Shown here in pieces: positions 38,083-51,000 of a DNA stretch of 64,000 nucleotides. The stretch spans positions 1,155,172 through 1,219,171 of the forward strand of contig NW_003314287.1 in NCBI RefSeq assembly GCF_000143415.4, given 5' to 3'. The position numbers were made by a program, and so were the translations under genes. The notes below the pieces were generated by a model. That model was not told the origin of the DNA. It did no database searches and saw only the letters and a list, made by a program, of their open reading frames with translations. The DNA is from Selaginella moellendorffii (Eukaryota > Streptophyta > Lycopodiopsida > Selaginellales > Selaginellaceae). The number at the start of each line of letters is the position of its first letter. The stretch's first letter is position 1.

Positions 38083-40270
38083 TTACACTATAATTCTGGT
38101 AGACTTCAGCTTGCGTTTTCTCTTAATGCGAGGATTGGCATCCAAAGAGCACGACATGGCCTCCAGCAACGCCAAGTCCTCCTCACACGTCAAGATTTTC
38201 ACAGCATCCGGCTTATCCAAAAGCATCTTGGCAACAAGATAGCCTGCAATGGACCAAGTCTGGTAGAGTCGAGCCTGCTTCCCTACGAACCTCGCTGCTC
38301 TTGTGTCATAATACTCTGGCCATCTGTCTCTGGAGATCCGTTTCTCCGCAACTTCAATGGCACGCTCAGCCATCTCCGGGCGCCCCATCTTGATGCAAGC
38401 CACAGTAAGCTATAAGCAACATAGAAAAAACCATTAGCCAGAATCTACTCGCGAAGAGCTTGATAGCTTGCCTGCCACAAGAGAGTCGGCCAGGAACCTC
38501 CGTTGTGATACGACCATGGTCTGTCTCCAAGTCCAAAATGTCAAGGTAGGATAGTGAAGAAAACATGCCAAAAGAACGAGCTTACGTGTTTTTGGGATCA
38601 CTTCCGGTGATGATACGCCACTCCTCTCCCTGCAAAGCCGGATAGCATATCTTCATAGGCATGTTGCCGACGAAGTCCACCCAGCGAGCTTCGATGAGAT
38701 CGAGTATGCCTTCTGCCTGTTCTGGCGTGGCTAAAGAGCTCACAATCGCCCACAGGTTGCCAAGAGAGAAGAACCGAAAGTCCATATGAGCTGGTTGAAG
38801 ATTTCCAACCAGGTAGCCGCCTTTGTTGGGAATCCAGTCCACCAGCCATGGCGAGAGGTGGTCCGGATAGATGTTAAACTTGTTGACTGCCTCGTGAGAA
38901 TACTCCTCGGTTTTGTAGCGGTAAATCTCGTTGAGCTTTCCCATGTCCACCCAGTAATACTCTCTGATGTGAAAGGACAGGGCACTGAGTCGAGAAGTGA
39001 GGGTCCTGATGAGATCAAGCGCGCTGTCTTCCGAGATCAGCATTTCCCGAGCACACCTTAGTGCAGAGTAAAACAGAGCCTCAAAAGATAGAAAAACTAG
39101 TCAGGAAAGTGAAAGCTTTCAAGAAGGGTGGCATACCTGTATTTCGAGGGGATGGCCATGAATTCCCATCCTTCTATCGATCATGCACGAACCATCAGTC
39201 ACGAGCAAAGTCGGAAACATGTCGAAGCCATCAGCAAGGCAAAGCTTCAGGATCATTTTCATGCCGGTTTGGACGTCGACCCTCTCTTGCAACGTGTAAT
39301 CCCCTGTGCTTTTGCCATAAGCTCTCAAAAGAATAATCCACCACAATCCTGTTTAGAGAATTAAATGGAAGTTAAACCACATGGTTGCACGCGAAGCTTT
39401 CTTCTATTCTCACCGGAATCGACAGGAGCAACTCGGCCAATGGCAGCTTCACCAAAATCTGGATCCAAAACCTCCTCCGTGCCATTTGCTGGATCACCCT
39501 CGAGAGGAACAGTTCTCACTTTAAAGCTGGCGGGCATCAGTCCTTGGCCGGGATTGTAGCAATCCACAGTCTTCTCCCAGCTCTGATACAAACAGAAAAA
39601 ATGGAGCTCCATAAGTTCAAGAAGAACAACATACCTGGAGCTGGAGCGTATGTAGAAGAAAATTCCGGACAATGTCTGTCTCGCCCTTGAGCAGGAAAGC
39701 TATGGCGGACGGGATAAAGTCCCTGATAAAAACTTGGTCGTAGTTCAAAGGGTGGCCATCGGTGGGATCATTGGCAGCGATCGTCCCGACTGGAGTCCCA
39801 CAGTAGTAAACCATGGCAGACCTGAGAAGCTCCCAAGCCTCGTGTTCCAAAGGGCTCTCTCGCTTAGAAAAACTTTGCTTGTCTGCCAATGCCGCCTTGC
39901 GGATCTCTCCCACCGTGAGCGGCGCCACGGCCCCTCCATGGCGGACATAGACGTGCCCGGGCCTCAAATTCTCGCCCACCGACACGACCAGTGTGAGGTC
40001 GCTGCCCTCTTTCTTCCTCTTGCCCGCGATAGCCTCCCCGTCTGGAGCTGGCAATGGATGATCTTCCTCGCTGCCGCTGCTGCTGCCGCTGGCTGTGCTT
40101 GAGGCCCGGGCGATGCAATGCCGGAGCCGGACGACGCCATAGACCTTCTTGCGAAATTCGTACCTCACCCGCGATCTCTTCCAGTTCCAGTGCCCGATGG
40201 CGGACGATCCCTGCGTGGCGATGGCAGTGTGGCCGCAACCGCAGCTGTGGCGCGGCTGGAGAGCATGCAT
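38083..40270 (-). CDS. alkaline/neutral invertase (GH100), organelle type
   Basis: Six exons (39635-40270, 39414-39582, 39137-39348, 38586-39079, 38472-38520, 38083-38409) give 628 residues. The first 90 residues are basic and Ser/Ala-rich, pointing to plastid or mitochondria. The core is typical: [112 protein letters not shown] (split here by family knowledge into two blocks), [21 protein letters not shown] and [32 protein letters not shown]. The enzyme splits sucrose to glucose and fructose at neutral pH. Intron 5 uses a GC donor (CAG|gcaagc), a rare but accepted type. The stop lies 51 bp from the transposon end, so its 3' UTR must be very short or run into the element. Confidence 0.95.
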
Positions 40271-40548
40271 TGCGACCTAAAATTTCTTGGTGCTCCCATT
40301 TTCCCCCTTTTTGACATGGCCAGACCTAGTCGCCCGACAGGGTGCCAAGTGTCCACCCTAATGTGGCTGCTTCATTCAGCACTTTTTCTGTGGTCCAGAT
40401 TTCGTTTGGGTTTTTTAACGGACAAGATTTCTTTTAATAACCATGCACAATTAAATTCTTTTGCTTTAATAAAAGTTTACCATATGATTGTGAACATAGT
40501 GTACGTTTTAATGCTTAATCACTTCAAATATTAGTAGTTTGTTATAAT

Positions 40549-41875
40549 TTACATGCTTTTCTTCGGGTCCAAGAGCTTCTTTTCATCCCAAAATGGGCAT
40601 TTGGAGGCAGCCGCATGGTCCGACGTCCACTTTCTGTTGCAAAGGTAGCAAAACTCATACTTACACCTGAAAAAGAAAAACCCCAGAGAAAAAAGGTCAA
40701 GGGAATGATCAAACGATGGCTTACCGGCAAACAACGTGGTTGCAGCCCCGCGTCAGCTCGATCATGCTGCCGCACTGGCTGCACTGCTTCCACTTGTTCC
40801 TCGACGCCAGCTTGTAGAGCTTCACCCCGTCAAAGTCGCGCAGCACGGCCGGGACCTTCTCAAACTCGGGGCAGGACATGCCAAAGTGCCATGGCACCTT
40901 GCACTTGAGGCAGAAGTCATTGCCGCACGCGAGGCATTTGACCATGAACGACGCACGAGCGTTGGATTGAGTCGTCGAAGTCGCCGAGGATGAAGGAAGG
41001 GAATCTGATGACGAGGGAACAGGAGCAGACGAGGTCCAAGCTGGAAGAGACGCAGAAGGCGAAGAAGCTCCCCAAGAACTCGAAGAACTCTTCTTAGAGC
41101 TCTTGGAGCAACTTTTTGGAGAACTCGAAGAACTCTTCTTAGAGCTCTTGGAACAACTTTTTGGAGAACTCGAAGAGCTTGAAGAGGATGGCACAGCAGC
41201 GTCGAGCAGGCGCTTGTCCATGACTTCGGAGCACTCCTTGTAGGGGCAGTAGATCTTGAACTCCGCGGGAATGCTCTGCTCCACCCTGTTCTTCTCCAGC
41301 AGCTGGATGCTCCCCTTGGACAGCAGCTCGGTGCAAGCTTCATAGTCCAGAACCGCGAGACAATTCTCTGACGGGCATCGCACCTCCACAGCTCCTTCTT
41401 TCACCCTCACCTCGGCGTTGTGCCTCATGCACTGGATGCAGAACCGGTGCTCGCAGGGTTGCACGGTCATCATCTCCTGCAGCGAAAGCCTGTCTTCGGT
41501 GCAAATTCGACAAGTTTCTCTGCGCATCCTTTGTTCTTCTTCTTGTTGTCGCTCCAGGACTTTGGCCAGCAGCACTGCATGGATCCGCTCCTCTAGGTTT
41601 TCGATCTCCCAGGCAGCAAACACTTCTTCGGCTCGGGAGGCTTCCATTACTTCAGCCAACTGCAGATCGAATGCGAGGTCGTAATCCTGACTCAGATGAC
41701 TATCCTCGTGATTGAAATCGGAATCCTGAGTCGGATGACTGTGCTCATGATCGAAATCGTAATCCTGTGACGGATGACTATACTCATGATTTGGCAGGCT
41801 CTCCTCCTCGGGGACTCCCGATTGGTATGACGAGCTGCCGCTACTCCCTGCCGAAACACTCTGCGAGCTACCCAT
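40549..41875 (-). CDS. RBR-type E3 ubiquitin ligase with a Ser-rich insert
   Basis: Exons 40725-41875 and 40549-40666 give 422 residues; the ATG is at 41875. RING1 begins CRICTEDRLSLQEMMTVQPCEHRFCIQC, followed by an in-between-RING region (YCPYKECSEVM ... CLACGNDFCLKCKVPWHFGMSC) and RING2 (CSQCGSMIELTRGCNHVVCRCKYEFCYLC) with the Cys in GCNH that carries ubiquitin as a thioester. Such ligases resemble the ARI/RNF144 families. The unusual part is about 100 residues of Ser/Lys-rich sequence splitting the first half of the IBR zinc-binding module, including two identical-looking 15-residue repeats. The N-terminus is Asp/His/Ser-rich with a heptad-like linker before RING1. The protein ends soon after RING2. 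Confidence 0.9.
41085..41174 (-). repeat. two tandem 45-bp units inside the RBR gene
   Basis: Units 41085-41129 and 41130-41174 differ at one base (ggagcaact versus ggaacaact). Each encodes 15 residues with the pattern PKSCSKSSKK followed by Ser. The near-identity suggests recent expansion. Confidence 0.9.
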
Positions 41876-42224
41876 TCCCAACTATCCTACCATCGATCCA
41901 GCGTGTGCGCGCGAATTTTAAGCCCGAAATGCCGTGTTGTGGATCCGTCCGCGAAGAAGCTTTTTAAATTTTACTGTTGTCTTCGCCTATAAGCTCCCAA
42001 GTTTGCAACTGTATACGTAGCTGGTTTGAAAAAACTCGTGGTAGGCCACGAAAAGCTTTTGATCTTCGACTTTTTTAGTTTATTCGAGGACCTGAAGCTA
42101 ACAAGGAGAAGACCAGTCATTCTCTAGCGAACGATCAGTCATCTCACGAGCGTAACTTCAAGGAAGAACTTGGTTTTGATCGAGCAATATAAGTGCATAG
42201 TTTACTGACATCGATGGATGGGTC

Positions 42225-44602
42225 TTAATCCTTGAGTGACGGTGGAATCCAAATGTAGCCATGAGTTCTCACGTAGCCTTGCTCTACCGCGAGCTTGTCG
42301 GCCTCGGGGGGTCCCCTGCTTCCCTGCTTGTATGGAATCACCGGGATTTTTCCAGCTTCTATTCTCTCCAGCAATGGCGTGAATACCTCCCACGAAAGCT
42401 GTCCGTTTGAACGAGTTAGGAAGTATTCCTGTGCGAGGATAGTTACGCTTACCTGTAGTTCGTCCCTCCGGACAAAGTGTTGCTGATCTCCGCGGATCCT
42501 GGAGGTTATAAATAAATACATGGGCGGAAAAGCAAAGACTCTGAAAGTTCTTCTTACGTGTCCAAAATCAAGCGCTCATAGGCTTCGGGAATAACCACGT
42601 CCTGGTAGCGTTGGCGGTAAGAGAGGTCTAGCTCACTTTGCGTTGCGGACATCTCCAGACCTGGCTGCTTCACCTGTGATCGAAATTTTGGCAGATTAAG
42701 CTAAAGGTGGAGGAGCTAAAAAGGTTGAAAACTTACCGTCAGCTTCATATACATGGCTTCTGAAGGTTGCAATCGCATGACAAACTCGTTTCGTCCCTGT
42801 TTTTTGCCTGTATATTTAAACGAAGTATCGTCTTTGAGTGAATAAAAACAGTGTCAGGGGTCAAAGCTTACATTTGAAAATATCCCCCGGGACGTCTTTG
42901 AATTGGACACGAATCTCTGCCTTACGAGTATCCAAGGCTTTTCCAGCTTTTAGGATGAAAGGAACACCTTTTCACAAGAAGAGAGTTAGTACCGACAGAA
43001 GATTGCGAGTAAACTGCCATACCATCCCAACGCTCATTGTGGATTCGCAGCACCACCGAAGCGAATGTGGGTGTCAATGACTCATCGGAAACCGTGGGAT
43101 CGTCTCTATAGCCTTCGTATTGTCCAATAACAACCTCGCTGTCTTGTATTGGTTGAATGGCTTGCAGAACCTGTGAGCTTTGAGATTTATTCTGTGCGGA
43201 AATGTGATACAGTACCTTCACTTTCTCGTCGCGAACATGTTCAGGGCTCAAGGATAATGGTTTTTCCATTGCAACCAAACAAAGAACCTGCCAAAGCATG
43301 TGCATTTAAGTGCCCGAAAGGGATACGCATGTATACCTGCATAAGATGATTTTGAATGATATCCCGAATGATGCTACGAAGAAAATGAGAAGTTAACTCC
43401 ATTTGGAGCGAAAAACTCTCCAGCTTTACTTACCCATATTCGTCAAAGTAGCCACCGCGACCATCAGTTCCAAAATTCTCCCTGAACACAATCTGCATGT
43501 ATGCTATTTAGAACACTAGCGATGATTTGTCATTGTCACCCATACCTGGACGTTTGCAATATTATCACGATTCCAAAGTGGAACAAAAAAGCGATTTGCA
43601 AACCGCATCACAAGCTGGAGAACACGAGCTTATCAATACGAATGACAACGACTGCAACCCTACCAAATTTTGGACGATCTCCTTTCCCAGATAATGGTCA
43701 ATCCGGTACAGCTGCTCCTCCGAGAACAAACTCCCAAGCTGATCACTCAACTCTTCAGAGCTCTTTAGATCCTTGCCAAAAGGCTTCTCGATGACAATTC
43801 TAGTCCAGCCCCCTGAAATCAGATCATATATAAAGCCGAAAATCATGTGATCACGTACTTTTGTTCATGCAGTTTTTGTGTATCATGCCCGCCACGAGGG
43901 GATAGACCGATGGAGGCAGCGCAAGATAGAAAAGTCGGCGGGGCGGCTCATCCTTCCCGGCTTCATAATCGGAAATAATCTTGTCAAGTTTTCTGAAGCT
44001 GTCGTCGTCGTCGTAAGCGCCAGAGATATACGTGCTCTAAAGTGATTGAATGATCAACGTGTCACAAACACATAAACTAGAAAAGGAGAAACATACCAGC
44101 TCGAGAAACTTGGTTACAAGATCAGCAGGATACTTCCCAGAGTCCGCCAAATGTCTACACAAGCGCGAAGAAAGCTTTAGGAAGAGCAATACGAAAGATA
44201 AGAAAGAACAATAACATCCTTACCCTCCAATTCGGCGATGGAAGTCTTCCTCGATGAGCTTTGATCTGGCATAGCCAAACAGTTTAACTTGGTGGGATGG
44301 TAAAAACCCCTGCAGCATTGTCAATCAATCGAAAAATCCCCTCATATTTCCTTCGAATCCTCACATACCTGGCAATAGAGATGGAAGAGCGCTGGGAACG
44401 TCTTCTTCTTCGCGAGATCCCCAGAAGCCCCCAAAATTATGATGGACAGGCAGCTCTCCGCCACAATCTTCTTCGATGCGCTCTTAGCGTGCTCCCCGGA
44501 CCCCGCCGATTGCTCCTGGACTTGGATCGCTCCATCGCCGGCCGCTCCATCGGCCTTGGGATCGAGCAATTCCGGGATCGGCGACGTCAAGGTAGGGCTC
44601 AT
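42225..44602 (-). CDS. G6PD: glucose-6-phosphate 1-dehydrogenase, cytosolic type
   Basis: About 14 short exons from the ATG at 44602 (exon 1 is 44369-44602) to TAA at 42225-42227, about 500 residues. The NADP-binding motif is [24 protein letters not shown], then [10 protein letters not shown], the active-site [14 protein letters not shown] and [17 protein letters not shown]. The C-terminal half has [23 protein letters not shown] and [14 protein letters not shown]. It oxidises glucose-6-phosphate to 6-phosphogluconolactone, making NADPH, the first step of the oxidative pentose phosphate pathway. The N-terminal 55 residues are Ala/Ser-rich but acidic, unlike a transit peptide, and the regulatory Cys pair of plastid forms is not seen, so cytosolic is favoured. 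It lies 494 bp downstream of PIE1 on the same strand. Confidence 0.95.
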
Positions 44603-45096
44603 GCTTGCAGGCCTCGCGCTACGAGAAAGAGAGGAGAATCAAATGTAGAGCGCCAAGGGTTGAGACCGCGAGGAATTCAGCGCTGACAACGCCGTGATGC
44701 GATGTCTTACCGGATGAATCGAAGAGGGAATTGTGGATGGAACGAGGAGATCGCTGGCTTTGACACGCAAACTTTGCCCCTCCTTGAATGCACACAATAT
44801 TTGCCTAGACCCAAAATGCCTGGGTTTTAAACGGGATAAACAGAAATGTTATTTTACCGCGGGTTAAAGTTTCAACTTAGCACCTACCATTCTTGTACAC
44901 GAAGAATCAAGATTAATCTCTCGTCTCTTTCATTACTACCGAGTCTTCTTCTTCCCTTTCTCTTCTTTCGGTGTTGTTTGATCGATCAAAATTTCTGGGC
45001 CCAGCGAGAAGCAGCAGCGTGATCACGATCTTCACGAATTTGAGCTGACGATACCAGAAAAACTCCTGAAATAATCATAATAAAAAATCACCTCTC

Positions 45097-48000
45097 TCAC
45101 TCGCTCACACCTTTGTTCTTGGCCGCCGCCGCTGGCTTGCGATGATAGCTCGCCTCCTCGGATGCCGGGGCTTGAGCTAGCCTGGAGCTGGAAACGGTGG
45201 AGTCCGGTCGCCAGTACTGAGCAAATGGATAATTCGCTCCTCCTGCTGCTGCTGGTGCGGTTGATCCTGCTGCTGCTGCTGCCACCGCTGTGGATTTGGC
45301 ACTGCTCGACGGCCTCGCGAGCTGGATACTCGATGAGCTTGACGGCTTCGTTGCTACGTGATGAACTCTGGAAGCTCCAGTGGTTGTAAACACTGCCGTC
45401 GGTGGTGGTTTCTTCAGGTTGGCTGGCTTTATCTGGCTGGGAGACACGCTCGTCTTCATCTCCACTGGTCTTATCTCGATCATCCCGTTCGGCTTGGAGA
45501 CTGGCTGCAGCCGGGGCTGCTTGCCCGGCCTCTGGAGCTTGGCGACATCGGTCGGAGGTTGCTGGCGTTTCACTGGAGGGTTGTTTTGGCTCGGCGTTGC
45601 CTTGGGAACTACAGAGATCGCTGCTGCTGCCCAAATTGAAGGTGTCATCTGCGATGCTAGCCTGTGCATGAGTAAAGTTAGAATTTTAGAGCTCACAATT
45701 CTTGTGTAGGTACCTGAAGCGGGTTTCACAGACGAGCGACCGGATACTCGAGCTGGACGGTGGTTCGGCGGTCTTTGGTTTCCCTGGTCTGAGCGTTACG
45801 TTCACAGGCCGGAAGTCCTCCATCTCTTCTGGGCCGGAAAAACTGAGAGACAATTCCAGCGGAGGTTGGCTCTCGACGTCTTCATTGTCGTTGTCGCTGG
45901 CAGTATTGTTCTTCACGGCCTTGCAAGCATCAGGCATCTTTCCATTGTCACTGGCAGTCGTCTGAGATAGAGCCTCCGCTACCAGCGCGTGCCCCTGCTT
46001 GTGAGAAGCCTGCCGCAACGGTGGCTTCAAGCAACCTTGACAGAGATTTGCCAGGGAGACGAACGGAAGGTTTCGGGGATGTCCAACGTTACTCACGAAA
46101 CCGTTCCTCGACTTTGCGGACCCCTTGTAAGAGTCTTTCACACTCTGCACTGTAGCAAAGTGTCTCTGTAGCAACACCTCCTTGTCAGGAACTCGCTGCA
46201 CTAGCTCTAACAAGCGCTTTGTGTCTTCCTGCATCAACCAAACCAAAAACAGACCAATTTTTCAGCTGCAGAATGAAACGAAAGCGTAACACATACCTCT
46301 GTCACCTTGATAACAGCCCCAGATAGTAATCTCTCGCTGCTCATCCCCCCGCAAATGGTACCAGCGTTCTCGACTACGAGCTGCCTAAATCTATCTTTAC
46401 ACTTAACAGGGTGCCTGTGCCGACCTCTATACACTCCGCCGTCTGGCATTCCTTCTAAGGCATCGCTAGCCAGAAGCCAATTTCCACCATACTCGTGCAC
46501 TACAGCGCACAGGACCTCGTCCTCCTCGGGCATCCAGTCTGTGTGATGATCCTTGGCCTTGAGTGCTTCCTTTCTTCGGTCTCTTTCCAGCAAGATGACT
46601 GGGCTCTTCCTTGCGGTCGTGCAAATAGTTAGCTTGCCACCAAACCTAGGCCTGAAGTACTCTGTCCTGCTATCCTCCTTCCTAAACCTTTTGTTCTCGC
46701 CGCCCTCCTCTTCCAAAAACCTCGAAAACTTGCGCTTTCGTTGAAAAGGCGTGCGTAGAGAGTTATCCCACTGCATGTCGTACTCTCCCTCGTCGGACGC
46801 AATGGAGAGTACCTCATCAGCTTCGTCGGCATCAATGTGATCATCTGCTCCCGCGTCTTCCTCGGAACAAAAATTGTACTCCTCTACACTGCTTCTTTCT
46901 AGAGATTTCAGTTTCTTCTTCTTTGGTCTCTTCAGCTGCTTCTCGCCCTCAATCAGCCTGAAAGAAAAGTAAAGACTAGATTCAGATATCAAAGGATGTA
47001 GAATTACCTGTCAGCCTCTTGGAGCTCCTCGTCGTGCATCGCGTCCCATTGTGCTTGTAAGAGTTCCTGTATACCTTGTTAAACAAACATACAGAAATGA
47101 AAAAATAAAAACGAAACCTGTTGCTGGGTCAAGACTTCTACTTGCTGCCTATAAGCTGCATCGGCATTAGAAGTATCCCAACCTGCCAGAACAAAGTTAA
47201 CACGGCTTATAACTTTGGACGATGCAAATACGTACTCTCGTAAAGAAGTGGTTCATCATCCTCGTCAATATCCGCCTCCTGTTCTTCCTTGAGTTTCTCT
47301 ATTTGTTCCAATTCCCACTCCTTTTCCTCGTAGGTTACTTGTGTTTCCAAAGCGCTGGTATCGATGATTGGATTCCAGAGATCCAAAAACTGAATCGCGT
47401 ATCTCTCGATTGGCTTGAGTTGGTCTTCAAAGTTATTGCCGTGACCTGATGCTGCTGCTGCGGCCGCAAGCTGCTTCACATCAGCAAGCATGTCCACCTC
47501 CTCCTCGGCATCCAGAAGGAGCGGTTGAGGTTCCTTAAGCTCTGGTAACGACGGTGTTCCAGCAGTTTCAATTTCCGGTGACGGAACTTTGGTCTCGGAA
47601 ACCTTTCCATCCTCCAAGTCGTCGGCACATTCGTCCTCCTCCACGCTTACATCTTCAGCGAACTCCTGATTCTCCGCGGCCTCTTCCAGCTCCACCTTTT
47701 TCATAGCCATGTAGTCGGCCTCGTCTTCGGCACTTTTGAGTGCCGCATCTACGTCGGCATTAGAAAGCGGCTGGTCGGCACGCTTTGTAGTGTTCACACC
47801 GGACAGGAGTTCCATGGGATCAAGCTTCTTGAAAAACTCAGTGTTGTAGCCACCGCTCTGGATGACCAAATTGTCGAGGAAACGCTTCTGGTTGGCCTTT
47901 TTCAAAATGTTCTCCTCGATGGTACTCTCGCTAACCAGCCTGTATATGTGAACTTCACGCGTCTGGCCGATGCGATGACACCTATCCTGAGCCTGTTGAT

Positions 48001-51000
48001 CCATCGCAGGATTCCAATCACTGTCATAAAATATGACTGTATCGGCGCCAACCAGGTTGATTCCAACGCCTCCGCTTCTCGTCGACAGGATGAACAAGAA
48101 GATCTTCGGGTTCGTGTTGAATCGTTGCATGAGAATTTGCCGCTGTTCAGGTTTGGTAGAGCCGTCGAGCCTCATGTAGTTGTAGCCGTAGAGGTTGATA
48201 AAACTCTCCAAGATGTCGAGCATCTTTGTCATCTGCGTGAAGATCAGCGCCCTGTGACCTTCCGATTTCAGCCGCCGCAGCAGAACTGAAAGCTGCTGGA
48301 GCTTCCCACAATCGAACTGGAGGAGCCTCCTATCCGGGAAAAACAGTTGCTGCCGCACAACGACCGGACGCAGCGGTGCCACCAAGTCACTCATCTCCGC
48401 AAGTTGATTGCTCGGGAAGTCATGCCTCAAGATTGAGGAGGCAGACTGTCTGCTGCACCAAATGAGCGGCGGGGGAGCCCGAGCTGCTGGTATGACGAAT
48501 ACAAAAGCCTGTAGCAGATCCAGGAGACTCTCGCACCATGAAGATGGAAGCCTCACCACCTCGGCTATCGCTGAAGGGAACGTCAAGTAACGAGAAGGAT
48601 CTGACTGTATGGCATGAATACCATAAACAGGGTGCTCCACCTCGACGTGCTTCGCCAGCCCACGACCATATACCACATGCCTGCTGCATCGCAGTATATT
48701 GAGCCACCCAAATTGTCGAGCCTTTTCTCTTCTCCTCTTCAGTCTCTGCGCTGCCAAAGCCGCTTGAATCTCTTCGAAAATGTTCTGCGGTTCAGTCACC
48801 TGTTCCTGTTCGTTCCAGCTATCTTCACCACTGGTGGCAATCTCTTCAATGAGAGGCGTTGGCGTAGCAAGTTCAGCGAGCTCCGATGGTTCCCAGGCCT
48901 CCATGTCTTCCGACAGGAGATAGTTCAACACTTCGAGGTTCACTGTCGAAAAAGGCTTCTGCTGGACGGCCGTGCACAGCTCCGAGCACATCTGAAGCTC
49001 GAGGCCCGGCATGTCGAAGGAAGACACGATTGGTCTGCTCTCAAACAAGTCGGGATGATTGCAGACCTTGCGCAACTGCATCAGGACGTTGATGAGTCCT
49101 AAGAAGTTGCCGCCCGACAGAGTTGCTTGTGTGTCAGAACTGGCCATGAAGTCCTCGTAGAGATTGCGTTGCCGCTTCGAGAGCCTACATGGCACTACAT
49201 GCTCGTGCTTCCCCGGGAGCTGCTTCTCAACGTCGCGCTTCAAGCGCCTCAGGATGAAAGGTCTCAGCACATTATGCAGCCGATCCACCACGTCCTGGTT
49301 TACTTTGTCCTGGCCTTCCACCATCCCGCTGATAGGATTGCTGAACCAGTCTCGAAACTCTTGATGCGACTGGAAAACGTGTGGCATCAGGAAGTGCATC
49401 AAGGACCACAGCTCCATCAAATCGTTCTGGAGAGGAGTTCCCGTCAGAAGGATCCTTCTCTTGGAGTTGAAGTTCAACAGCATCTGCCAGCGTTGAGATT
49501 TCCAGTTCTTTATAAGGTGCGCTTCGTCGAGAATGAGATACTTCCACTTCTTCCGTTTGAAGGCCTTCGCGTCCTGGATAACCAGCCTGTATGTCGTGAT
49601 GCAGACATGGAAGGAGTTCGCCTTCGACCACCCTTGCCGCTTTATCTTGCGCTCTTTTGCGTTGCCGAAGTACGTTAGGACCTTGAAAGCGGGACACCAC
49701 TTCATGAACTCTGTTTCCCAGTTGAGCATCACGCTTGTCGGCACCACTATCAAATGAGGTCCCCAAATGCCTTTCTCACAAGCCAAGTGAGCTAACAAGG
49801 CAATTGTCATGATCGTCTTGCCAAGGCCCATCTCGTCTGCCAGAATTCCGTTCAGCCGCTTCTCGTACATGGTGACCAGCCAGTCCAGTCCTATGTGCTG
49901 ATACTCCCGCAAAGAATGCTTCAGCAAGAAGGGAATCTTGGTCCTCACTCTTGTCGTAGAAAATGTGTATCCTGTTGGCTGTGCAGACAGGGCAGCAGCA
50001 GCAGCGTCGTCAAGCTCCTTCCTACCGGTCTTCCCAGATCCCTCCACTCTACTACTATCATCTAAACCAGCTCTTTTTCTCATGCGTTCCCCTCTTTGTT
50101 GAGCAGCTCGGGCTACATTAGCCAGCACTTCCGCCTCCTGCTCCGTGCCGTAAAAAATCTTGCTGTCTCCTGTAGCTTTTGATCTACCCGTACTCTTGAT
50201 GATCAATAACGAACTTCGACCGCTAGTACTAGGTTCGCCCATTCTCTCTTTAGCCTCATCGGAGCTATCAGAAGGCGCGTCACTAGCACCGCCCTTCTCG
50301 TCTCCTGAGCTCTCGGCACGCTCCTGCATCAAGGTATGTAAGCTACTGTGTGCACTGTAAAGTAGAACTTACCGCACGGTATCGAGACAAAAGCTCTGAA
50401 ACGGGCAACTCATTTTCCATCTTCAGTTGCTCAAGCTTCAATACCATGCAACATTCCATTAGTCAGAGCGAAAAAACACTTGAAAAAGTACCGTACCTCA
50501 AGGTTAACGTCTTTGTTCTCTGCCATCGCTAGCTTTTCCTCTTCGTCGAAAGTCCTTTCGTCGTCCTACAATCAGAAAGTGATTTAAGGAAGAATAATCT
50601 TCCAAAATTTACCTCCTCTGACGCATATGCGGTATGAGGATCGTATTCCTCGTCATCCTGCATAAGAAATCCCAACTTCAATAAGAATGCGTTCCCTCAA
50701 GCCTCTACAGGCTGCCTAAATGATGGGTATCTTACCAATTCTTTATCTTGGTCGGCGTCGGAGGTACTTCTCTCTTCCTCACTATTATCACCTTTGAAAG
50801 ACAACCGTTGGTGAAAAACAAGAAAACAGTAACATAGCTGATGACGAAACCTTTTGCATATAGACCAACAAGCTCCTCTATTGGCAGCTCGCTCTCCCTC
50901 TGAAGCGCATTCAGTTCTTCCTTGCGCTCGTCTTCGGTGATCAGCGCTTCGTCGGCTTCGAGAGTGGCCTCGTCATCCTGCTACACCGTTTGTGTTAGAA

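Noticed and set aside
45032-45634. Alternative 200-codon frame at the PIE1 3' end
   Set aside because: The phase of the preceding exon (ends ...TTC AG) only joins to the frame that stops at 45097.
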